Below are positions 53,167 through 60,445 of a stretch of DNA of 64,000 bases, in pieces. Position 1 is the stretch's first letter, and the number at the start of each line of letters is the position of its first letter. The position numbers and the translations under genes are program-made. The notes under the pieces are model-generated. The model searched no databases, was not told the origin of the DNA, and saw only the letters and a list, made by a program, of their open reading frames with translations. The DNA comes from Clostridia bacterium (GTDB lineage: Bacteria; Bacillota; Clostridia; Oscillospirales; CAG-272). The DNA lies in NCBI GenBank assembly GCA_017411745.1, contig JAFQPM010000002.1:1-64000 (forward strand), in the 5' to 3' direction.

Positions 53167-54513
53167 ATGAAATTGATAAAAAAGATCACGGGGCTTTTAT
53201 TTGTTGTTGTCATTATTATGTGCTTTGTCATCAGCGTAAATGCAGAGGACAGTACGAGTCTTTACGGAACTTCATCGTCTGTGATTGTTGGCGAGGAGAA
53301 AAAAACACCTGTATCCTGCGGACTTGATGTTATTGCGGCTAAGAACGATATGGTGCTTGCGGGAATAAAGGGAAACGAGCTTGTTTTTTCGGCGGATCGG
53401 TTTGCTTGTGCGATGAATCTTTCCAAAGTTGATTATATAGTTATCACGCGCTTGCCTGATGCGGTTTGCGGCTCGCTTTATATAGGCAGCGAGGGAGTGT
53501 CATTAAATCAGAAGATCTCTGCGGCTGAAATCGGCCTTATGACCTTTGAGGAGTCGAGTGTTGGGTCGGGAAATAATGCTTCTTTTGATTTTACTGTGAA
53601 CGGAAGTGCTTACGAGATAAGCTGCAACATTTATATGCTTGAAGAAGTGAATTATTCGCCCACGCTGAGCCTTGCCGCGTATGCATCTTTGAATCCTGAG
53701 ACCTATAAGGGGATGCGCGTTTCGGGTGTTTTATCCGCGTATGATCCTGAGGGCGACGAGCTTAAATATGAGATCGTCGAGTATCCCTCTAATGGTACGA
53801 TAGTTATTGAAGACGAGAATCTTGGAACCTATACTTATTATCCTGAGGCTTCTTTTACGGGAGAAGACTGCTTTAGCTACGTTGTATGCGACAAGTACGG
53901 TAATTACAGCGCATCCGCAGAGGTTTCGGTGCGTGTTTCCGCGCCGAGCATATCAATGGTATATCGTGATCTTATGCATGATTCACTCCAATGCTATGCA
54001 ACTGCCGTTACAGAAAACGGTCTTATGAACGGTGTTCAGGTGGGCAACTATTACTATTTTGAAGCCGACAGAGAAGTTACTCGTGCGGAATTTTTGGTTA
54101 CTGCTATGAACGCGGTCGGCATAAAGAACGTGCCTGAGGTGAGTAAGACCGTGTTTGCTGACGACGAGAAAATCAGTGCGGAAATGAAGGGGTACGTTGA
54201 GCTTGCTTACACGATGGGATACATAAGCGGCAGTAAAATTGACGGCAAACTTTATTTCAAACCCGATGAAAGTATTAAGTTGTCCGAGGCGGCAGTCATT
54301 ATAAGTAATATGATAGGTTATGCGGAGGCGAAGGTTACTACTGTTTTTGCCGACGCTGATGCGATACCGTCGTGGTCGAGCAAGGCAGTGGAATCGCTTT
54401 ACACTCTTGGCATTATTGAGTCTGCCGATATGGTTTCGGGAGCAGGAGAGAACGTAACGAGGGGCGATATGGCAAAGCTTCTTGCTAGAACGATGCTTGT
54501 TATAGGGAAGTGA
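53167..54513 (+). CDS. S-layer homology domain protein with Ig/cadherin-like domain
   Basis: A 449-residue exported protein: signal peptide of about 26 residues (cleavage after VNA), a CARDB/Ig-like region with the cadherin-type DPEGDELKYEIVEYPSNG and SFTGEDCFSYVVCD segment (about 185-260), then three SLH repeats at the C-terminus (about 275-445; AEFLVTAMNAVG, EAAVIISNMIGY, GDMAKLLARTM). SLH repeats bind pyruvylated secondary cell-wall polymer, so the protein is anchored to the wall. GGGAGGAGAGG precedes the ATG at 53167. It is transcribed alone and ends at a strong terminator. Confidence 0.88.
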   Translation: MKLIKKITGLLFVVVIIMCFVISVNAEDSTSLYGTSSSVIVGEEKKTPVSCGLDVIAAKNDMVLAGIKGNELVFSADRFACAMNLSKVDYIVITRLPDAVCGSLYIGSEGVSLNQKISAAEIGLMTFEESSVGSGNNASFDFTVNGSAYEISCNIYMLEEVNYSPTLSLAAYASLNPETYKGMRVSGVLSAYDPEGDELKYEIVEYPSNGTIVIEDENLGTYTYYPEASFTGEDCFSYVVCDKYGNYSASAEVSVRVSAPSISMVYRDLMHDSLQCYATAVTENGLMNGVQVGNYYYFEADREVTRAEFLVTAMNAVGIKNVPEVSKTVFADDEKISAEMKGYVELAYTMGYISGSKIDGKLYFKPDESIKLSEAAVIISNMIGYAEAKVTTVFADADAIPSWSSKAVESLYTLGIIESADMVSGAGENVTRGDMAKLLARTMLVIGK

Positions 54514-54581
54514 TATAGCTCTCTGACAAACATTTTGACTGTGAAATCAAGAAAGCATTTAGAACTGAATCAAATAGTCAA

Positions 54582-54615
54582 CCGCCGAGAGTGACCAAAT
54601 GGTTACTCTCGGCGG
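54582..54615. terminator. bidirectional terminator
   Basis: CCGCCGAGAGTGACC-AAAT-GGTTACTCTCGGCGG with one mismatch, between convergent genes. Confidence 0.88.
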
Positions 54616-54632
54616 AATTTTGTTGAGTTTTC

Positions 54633-56168
54633 TTAAAGATAAATATACGCTCCGATCGTATTGATGGTATTATCGTCGTATTTGAGCCAACCGTTATGTA
54701 AAGCTTGCTCAACAACATAACCGCGAGAAATTTCGGGAGCCTGATTTAACAAGATACCGATCTCTCTGTTCAATGAGGTTAGCTTCTCGGATGCCTCGTA
54801 ATTTAGCGTTATTTCTGCGTTCTCATCGAAAATAACAATGCTTGGAACGATCGCCCCATAATTTTTTAAATAGCCGTATTCAAGCAGCTTCTCAATATGT
54901 CTATCCTCGCATTCTGTAATGCGTCCGTGACAAGCGAGCCACAGGGTGTATGCCTCATCATATGTTATGTAGTCCGGAGTTTTTTCGCAAATATTATTAA
55001 ATCCAAATTTAAACTGCCAAAAATCAATATAATTGTTAATCTCGTCGTCATCATAAGTCATATATCCGTGTCTGCCGACAAACTGGGGAGTATCCCAGTT
55101 GACTGTTTCAAAGCCGGCCAACACCCATGCACCTTCGTTGGGGCGTTGGGGATAAGTCATCTTCAAACTTTCGTTTTTATTGTGCGACAACTGCAAGTAG
55201 TCAAACGCACGAACGAGCAGTGCCCACTTTGCAGCCTCATAACCGATATGATCAAAATTAATTTTAGAACCATCTTCACGGACATATATGTCGATGAGTT
55301 CGCAGATCTTGTCTGTGAGAGCCTTTTGCACTTTGATATTAGCTTCGTGATTTTTACGTTGCTCCTCTCTGCTGATTATGGGAAATGCGGTCTGATACTT
55401 ATTGGCGGTCTTTGTCATCAGCTGCTCACGGACAAGGTATTCAAGCTCATCCTCCATATAAGGAAGAGCGATTCCCAATTCAAGTGACAATTCCTCTGCG
55501 GTTTGAGGATTTTCATATGCTTCAAGGAAAATATTTTTATACAGCATATGATTAACGATAGTCCAAGGTTGACCGTTTTTGCCGTCTCTGCCGTTTTTGG
55601 AGAAAAATATGTTCTCCGGATTATAACTTCTTTTACCAAATTCTCTTGCCATATCCATACCTTCTTTCAAAATTTGTCTTGCACGGAGAAGCCGTGACTT
55701 CACCGTGTTTGCGGGAAGTGAGAGCAATTCTGCAATTTCACGAACGGATTTGTTTTCTATGTAATAGGCAACGACTATATTGCGGTAATCGCTTTTGATG
55801 AACGCCAGCTCTCGCCGAAGCAGAGCTAATTGCTCTGTATGTATCATTTCATCAAGGATATTTTCGCTTTCGTATTCGATCTCATAATCGCCGATATCGG
55901 AACCGGTTACCGATTCGTTTAGACTATGCTTTTCCTTCGCCCATACGGAGTAACGGTTGCGCGCAATCTGCCATACCCACGCCGAAAAGCTTGTAGGAAT
56001 CGTGCCTTTGTTCAAAGCCGTTATGATCTGAAGCGCGATATCCTGTGTCAGATCTTCAGCTTCAATATGATTTCCCGTCTTTTTCAAACAGAAGTAAAAC
56101 AGCTTCTCCATATAGCTTTCGGCAAATTCACCCATAAGCCGATTGCACATTTCGTTCGTCTCTTGCAT
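54633..56168 (-). CDS. ECF-type sigma-70 factor with long C-terminal extension
   Basis: A 511-residue protein. Residues about 1-175 are a complete ECF sigma factor: region 2 (AEDLTQDIALQIITAL and FSAWVWQIARNRY) and region 4 helix-turn-helix (NKSVREIAELLSLPANTVKSRLLRARQ). The remaining 335 residues are not found in ordinary ECF factors. They begin with a possible winged helix (NPQTAEELSLELGIALPYMEDELEYLV, about 216-243) and contain a helical region and many aromatic residues. No anti-sigma factor gene lies beside it, so the extension may be its built-in sensor. AAAGGAGG precedes the ATG at 56168. Promoter TAGACT-17-TATAAT is upstream. Confidence 0.85.
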   Translation of the reverse strand: MQETNEMCNRLMGEFAESYMEKLFYFCLKKTGNHIEAEDLTQDIALQIITALNKGTIPTSFSAWVWQIARNRYSVWAKEKHSLNESVTGSDIGDYEIEYESENILDEMIHTEQLALLRRELAFIKSDYRNIVVAYYIENKSVREIAELLSLPANTVKSRLLRARQILKEGMDMAREFGKRSYNPENIFFSKNGRDGKNGQPWTIVNHMLYKNIFLEAYENPQTAEELSLELGIALPYMEDELEYLVREQLMTKTANKYQTAFPIISREEQRKNHEANIKVQKALTDKICELIDIYVREDGSKINFDHIGYEAAKWALLVRAFDYLQLSHNKNESLKMTYPQRPNEGAWVLAGFETVNWDTPQFVGRHGYMTYDDDEINNYIDFWQFKFGFNNICEKTPDYITYDEAYTLWLACHGRITECEDRHIEKLLEYGYLKNYGAIVPSIVIFDENAEITLNYEASEKLTSLNREIGILLNQAPEISRGYVVEQALHNGWLKYDDNTINTIGAYIYL

Positions 56169-56231
56169 TTTCTCGCCTCCTTTCATCCATATAGTGTGGC
56201 GTTTTTGAATTTGGGTGCGTTCGCTTTTAAA

Positions 56232-56260
56232 ATTATATCATAAAATTGTGAATTAGTCTA
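56232..56260 (-). promoter_or_regulatory. promoter of the ECF sigma gene
   Basis: Minus strand TAGACT (56260-56255), 17-base spacer, TATAAT (56237-56232). The -35 matches the sigma-A consensus at four of six positions. Confidence 0.5.
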
Positions 56261-56271
56261 TAACGAATAAA

Positions 56272-56290
56272 GCCCCGCTTGGCGCGGGGC
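56272..56290 (-). terminator. terminator of the XRE regulator gene
   Basis: GCCCCGC-TTGGC-GCGGGGC, 7 bases past the stop; on the minus strand it is followed by TTTATT. Confidence 0.85.
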
Positions 56291-56296
56291 GAGAGA

Positions 56297-57109
56297 TTAC
56301 TTGCTTAGCAATTTTTCTATTTCCTTGCGTTGTTCATCCGTATAGTCATAAACGGTAGCTTTGAACCATTTGCTTTCAACAAAATCTTCTTCGAAAGCAT
56401 CCATGATTTTCAGCGCAATTCTAAGTTGAGAATTTGCCTTTTCGTATTCACCGTTTTCTCTTAAACGCTTGCCTATAATGATCAACATATCTATCAGGTC
56501 CTCTGCAGAGATGTTCTTTTGTTTGTGCGCCGCTTCGTAGCTATCTTCACCACTCAAAAGGGAAGCCATCAGCTCCAATTTTGAAAAATAGATCTCGGGA
56601 ATTATTTCAAGGGTGGGCTTTATCATATCGTTCTGCCCGTTTTCCTTATAGCAGGTTGCGAGAATACGGCACGCATCATATTTCACCGAATCATCCTTAG
56701 TGGATTCAATGAGTGTTTTGCAAAGGGAAATCACCTCGTCGGCTCTCGTTTTATAATCCAATGTATAGAGCAGATTGTTTAATATGATATCATTCCCGGG
56801 AAATCTTTGCAACCCTTTGCGCAAAATTTGCTCTGATTTTGCGGCATCGCTAAAACGATACTTATATGCTTCATTGCAGATCTCGTCTACCTGCTTCTCA
56901 ATTTCAAATAGATTGAAATCAAAAAGCTCGTCGGTTGAAACGCCAAAAAAGGATGCGATTGCGGGAATCATCGTTATGTCAGGCATCGTATTGCCGGTTT
57001 CCCATTTTGAAACGGCCTGAAATGATACTCCAAGATAGTTCGCAAAAACCTCTTGAGAGATGTTTTTCTGTTTTCTTAAGGATTTGATTTTTTCTCCAAG
57101 TTTGATCAT
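56297..57109 (-). CDS. XRE-family regulator with TPR-like C-terminal region
   Basis: A 270-residue DNA-binding protein. The helix-turn-helix domain (residues about 4-60; NISQEVFANYLGVSFQAVSKWETG) is followed by a helical repeat region (about 70-265) that looks TPR-like, as in many Firmicute regulators that sense a peptide or starvation cue. The ATG at 57109 follows TTGGAGG; the frame beyond to 57190 has no site. Promoter TTGTTT-16-TATAAT is upstream. The next minus-strand gene downstream is the ECF sigma factor, separated by a terminator. Its targets are unknown. Confidence 0.85.
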   Translation of the reverse strand: MIKLGEKIKSLRKQKNISQEVFANYLGVSFQAVSKWETGNTMPDITMIPAIASFFGVSTDELFDFNLFEIEKQVDEICNEAYKYRFSDAAKSEQILRKGLQRFPGNDIILNNLLYTLDYKTRADEVISLCKTLIESTKDDSVKYDACRILATCYKENGQNDMIKPTLEIIPEIYFSKLELMASLLSGEDSYEAAHKQKNISAEDLIDMLIIIGKRLRENGEYEKANSQLRIALKIMDAFEEDFVESKWFKATVYDYTDEQRKEIEKLLSK

Positions 57110-57154
57110 AGTATTACCTCCAAATTGTTTTGGATCAGCGCTTATCCTAATACT

Positions 57155-57182
57155 ATTATAGCATATCCGTATAAAAAAACAA
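57155..57182 (-). promoter_or_regulatory. promoter of the XRE regulator gene
   Basis: Minus strand TTGTTT (57182-57177), 16-base spacer, TATAAT (57160-57155). Confidence 0.55.
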
Positions 57183-57243
57183 TAACTCATTTGGAGAGAA
57201 ATTTTCTAACATAGGTTGAATGTTATTTTTGCTATTATAAATA

Positions 57244-57275
57244 AAACACCGCCGAGAAAGCTCTTGGCGGTGTTT
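57244..57275 (-). terminator. terminator of the 57310 gene
   Basis: AAACACCGCC-GAGA and its near complement around a short loop; on the minus strand a T-rich tract follows. Confidence 0.85.
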
Positions 57276-57309
57276 ATGATTTTTTAGATATAAAAAGGGA
57301 ATTGACGAA

Positions 57310-57729
57310 TTATTTCAGCTCGCTCTTGACCTTTTCTACCCAGGCGAGAATATCTGCCTTTTCAGCGTCGGTTACCTTGGAATCAAAGAGACCCATAGTG
57401 ATCTTCATGGTGTCCTCGATAACGTTGGTGCCTGCCTCGCGGAGAAGCTCCTTGGTCTTTTCGACACAAGCATCGTCTCCTGCGCTGAGGATAGCTACGT
57501 TTGCAGCGCCTGCCTTGCTGAGTCTGCCAAGGAAGAGTCTGTAATCGTCGGGAAGTGCCTTTTTAATATTTATTGCGAGAATAACGATTCTTTCCTTATC
57601 GCAGGGATATGCGGGGGGAATTCTGTCGACAGCGTTAACGCTGAGATCGTATTCCGCTTTGATCATGTTACCGATAGCGAGAAGTTTCTTCTTCTCGGGG
57701 TAGCAAAGTACTCTCATTTTGATTGCCAT
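57310..57729 (-). CDS. small flavodoxin-fold-like protein of unknown function
   Basis: A 139-residue soluble protein. The alternating strand/helix pattern (MRVLCYPEKKK, RIVILAINI, NVAILSAGDD, GTNVIEDTMKITMG) suggests a flavodoxin-like fold, but no FMN-binding loop is evident. GGAGG precedes the ATG at 57729; two upstream in-frame codons are behind it. It has its own promoter (TTGCAT-17-TACAAT) and terminator. The function is not recognised. Confidence 0.72.
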   Translation of the reverse strand: MAIKMRVLCYPEKKKLLAIGNMIKAEYDLSVNAVDRIPPAYPCDKERIVILAINIKKALPDDYRLFLGRLSKAGAANVAILSAGDDACVEKTKELLREAGTNVIEDTMKITMGLFDSKVTDAEKADILAWVEKVKSELK

Positions 57730-57774
57730 TGTTATGTCCTCCATTATCACGGCTCGTGTCCGTATCTTTAATTA

Positions 57775-57803
57775 ATTGTATCATAGTTTAAAGAAAAATG
57801 CAA
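57775..57803 (-). promoter_or_regulatory. sigma-A promoter of the 57310 gene
   Basis: Minus strand TTGCAT (57803-57798), 17-base spacer, TACAAT (57780-57775), 46 bases before the ATG. Confidence 0.7.
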
Positions 57804-57881
57804 ACGTTTTACAACAAAAATGACATTTTTGGAGATTTCAACATAAAATCCTTTTAATTTTGTATATTATGACAACAAATA

Positions 57882-58610
57882 TTATTTGAACTCGATGAGA
57901 TACTTGTTGTAAACGCGGTTGCGCATGATGCGATAGCTATCTGTATCTGCATCCGAGCCGAAAAGTCCGTTCTCCTTTATCGCGGTAACGATATACTCGG
58001 GGTTGAGGTTCTCGGTGCTTCCTGCGGAGAGAATCGTGTTGACCGTCATTTGTCCTTCGGCCGCGCTGAAGGAGATCTTTTTGATAAGTGTGGTTATATC
58101 AACGTCCTTTTCGCCTGATTTTGACTTTTTCTTCATAATTATGGGCGATGAGAAGAGAGCAGCCGCCTTTTTCTCGGTTTCCTCGTTGATCTTTGGAGAT
58201 TTAATGGTTATAGTATAGTCGGCGTACGCGATATCCGCAAATTTGGTTGAAGGATAGTAAGCCTCAAGCACGTACATCTCATCAGTCAGGTGGGAATTGA
58301 GGCGATCCTTGATCTCCTCGAGGCTTATTTTGCGCTCTATCTTGAGGTCTGCCATCTCGCACATACTCTCAGTGCCGACCGAGAGGGGAACACCGAAAAC
58401 GAGCTTTGCGTGAGGGTTGAAGCCTTTTGTATACCACATAGGAATTGCGGCTCTTACCAAAACTCTGTGGAAGGTTCTCTGAAGGTCGAGATGCGATATA
58501 AACTGAAGATTTCCGATCTTACAGAATTTTATCCTGACGGTTTCGGGGGCTTCGAGCATAGGGAGGTCGAGCTTTTTAGCGCCGGGTCTTATTTTCTTTT
58601 CGGACAGCAC
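57882..58610 (-). CDS. radical SAM-associated DUF2344 protein (TIGR03936-type)
   Basis: A 242-residue protein matching DUF2344: the KFCKIGNLQFISHLDLQRTFHRVLVRAAIPMWYTKGFNP block and GVPLSVGTESMCE are its hallmarks. It is regularly encoded beside, or fused to, the radical SAM protein found upstream. The start is GTG at 58610, inside the last 22 bases of that gene, preceded by GGAGGTGAAAG. The pair is usual next to rplU/rpmA or the ribonuclease G gene in Firmicutes, but not here. The function is unknown; a partner in RNA or cofactor modification is likely. Confidence 0.88.
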   Translation of the reverse strand: MLSEKKIRPGAKKLDLPMLEAPETVRIKFCKIGNLQFISHLDLQRTFHRVLVRAAIPMWYTKGFNPHAKLVFGVPLSVGTESMCEMADLKIERKISLEEIKDRLNSHLTDEMYVLEAYYPSTKFADIAYADYTITIKSPKINEETEKKAAALFSSPIIMKKKSKSGEKDVDITTLIKKISFSAAEGQMTVNTILSAGSTENLNPEYIVTAIKENGLFGSDADTDSYRIMRNRVYNKYLIEFK

Positions 58611-60445
58611 GATCTTTCACCTCCAAGCTTATTTGCTCCGCATCCCGAGCATTTTTCACGGCAGTTGGGCGTAGTCGAGCCCTCGTGCGCCTTTTTGCTT
58701 TCTCTTATAAGGAATTCTTTGGTTACGCCGCAATCGATGATATCCCAAGGAAGAATCTCGTCGTACGAATAGCGTCTGTTAGCATAAAACGCAGGATCTA
58801 CGCCCGAACGCTCAAATACGGACATCCACTTATCGAAATCGAAATATTCACTCCACGCGTCAAATTTGAAGCCCTCATGGCAAGCAAGCTCGAGTGCGGG
58901 GGCAAGTCTTCTGTCTCCGCGAGCCAATACTGCCTCGATACAGCAGATCTCGGCTTCGTGATGCTGATATTTGATCTTTCTGTCGGTAACGCATTTGCCG
59001 ATGAATTCCTGCTTTTCCTTAATAACCTCGAGAGTGTCCTGGGGCTCCCATTGAAAAGGAGTGAAGGGCTTGGGAATAAAGGGGGACACGCTAAAAGTGA
59101 CCTGCGGTGATTTTGCACGGTTTCGGTTGGGATTAGCGTAAAATGCCTCGATTACCTTTTTTGCAAGTGCGGGAATACCCATAAGATCCTCTTCGGTTTC
59201 GGTGGGAAGTCCTTGCATAAAGTAGAGCTTGACCTGCGTTTTGCCTGCATCGAACGCCACGTTGACAGCTCTCATAAGATCGTCCTCGAGGACATTTTTA
59301 TTTATAACGTCGCGCAATCTTTGAGTTCCCGCTTCGGGAGCAAAGGTTAGGGAAGAAGAACGAACAGAGGCGACCTTTTCCATAAGCTCCTTGGTAAAGC
59401 TATCGACGCGCAGAGACGGCAGGGAGAAGCTGACCATATTTTCCTGTGTCCAATCGAGGAGCTTGTCTGTAAGCTCGGGCAGTCCCGTATAATCGCTGAT
59501 CGAAAGCGAGGCAAGAGAAATCTCCTCGTAGCCTGTGTTTTCAAATATGCATTTCGCCTGTTCGTTGAGAACGTCGGGCGTTTTTTCACGCACGGGGCGG
59601 TAGATCATACCCGCCTGACAGAAACGGCAGCCTCTGATACAGCCTCTGAACACCTCTAGCATGATTCTGTCGTGAACCACCTCGGTATAAGGCATAATTG
59701 CATAATCCGGGAAAGGTGCTTTGTCGAGATCCTCGACGATACGCTTGATGATTTTTGTGGGAATATCGTCGTATAAGGGCGTATATGCCTTGATAGTTCC
59801 GTCTTCGTTATATTCAACGTTATACAGCGAGGGCACGTATACACCGGGAATGGTTCTTGCAGCTTCGTGAAGAAAATCTGCCTTGGTATATCTGCCTTCG
59901 TCCTTCATCTTTATGTAGAGATGTACTATTTCGACAAGGAGACTTTCTCCCTCACCGATATTGAACAGATCGAAGAAATCTGCAACGGGCTCGGGGTTAT
60001 AAGCGCAGGGACCTCCTCCGATGACGATGGGAAAATCTTCGCCTCGGTCGGATGCTCGGAGAGGGATCTCAGCAAGCTCAAGCATATTCAAGACGTTGGT
60101 ATAGGACATTTCGTATTGTAGAGTGAAGCCGAGAAAATCGAAATCCTTTACGTTGTCCTTGCTTTCGTGTGCCCAAAGCGGAATATTGTGCTCCGCCATT
60201 TTTTCTTGCATATCTACCCAAGGGTCATATACTCTTTCACACCAGATATCCTCCTCGCGATTGAGACAATCGTAAAGTATCCTGACGCCCAGATTGGACA
60301 TTCCTATCTCGTATGTGTCGGGAAAAGCGAAGGCAAATCTCGCTTTAATTTTTGTTTTATCCTTGATTATCTGACCGTATTCGCCGCCCGAATAGCGTCC
60401 TGGCTTTGAAACTTGTTTCAGGATAGAGTTTAATTTTTCATTCAT
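58589..60445 (-). CDS. B12-binding-type radical SAM protein (TIGR03960 family)
   Basis: A 618-residue enzyme. The N-terminal region (RPGRYSGGEYG and DTYEIGMSNLGVRILYD) has the cobalamin-binding-like fold of this family. The radical SAM motif CIRGCRFC (Cx3Cx2C) is near residue 261, and GCCGANKL-like cysteines at the C-terminal end (CREKCSGCGANK, CCPKR) may bind another metal. The reaction is unknown. The ATG at 60445 overlaps the stop of the preceding gene by 4 bases. The DUF2344 partner overlaps its end, so the two are strictly coupled. Confidence 0.9.
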   Translation of the reverse strand: MNEKLNSILKQVSKPGRYSGGEYGQIIKDKTKIKARFAFAFPDTYEIGMSNLGVRILYDCLNREEDIWCERVYDPWVDMQEKMAEHNIPLWAHESKDNVKDFDFLGFTLQYEMSYTNVLNMLELAEIPLRASDRGEDFPIVIGGGPCAYNPEPVADFFDLFNIGEGESLLVEIVHLYIKMKDEGRYTKADFLHEAARTIPGVYVPSLYNVEYNEDGTIKAYTPLYDDIPTKIIKRIVEDLDKAPFPDYAIMPYTEVVHDRIMLEVFRGCIRGCRFCQAGMIYRPVREKTPDVLNEQAKCIFENTGYEEISLASLSISDYTGLPELTDKLLDWTQENMVSFSLPSLRVDSFTKELMEKVASVRSSSLTFAPEAGTQRLRDVINKNVLEDDLMRAVNVAFDAGKTQVKLYFMQGLPTETEEDLMGIPALAKKVIEAFYANPNRNRAKSPQVTFSVSPFIPKPFTPFQWEPQDTLEVIKEKQEFIGKCVTDRKIKYQHHEAEICCIEAVLARGDRRLAPALELACHEGFKFDAWSEYFDFDKWMSVFERSGVDPAFYANRRYSYDEILPWDIIDCGVTKEFLIRESKKAHEGSTTPNCREKCSGCGANKLGGERSCCPKRK

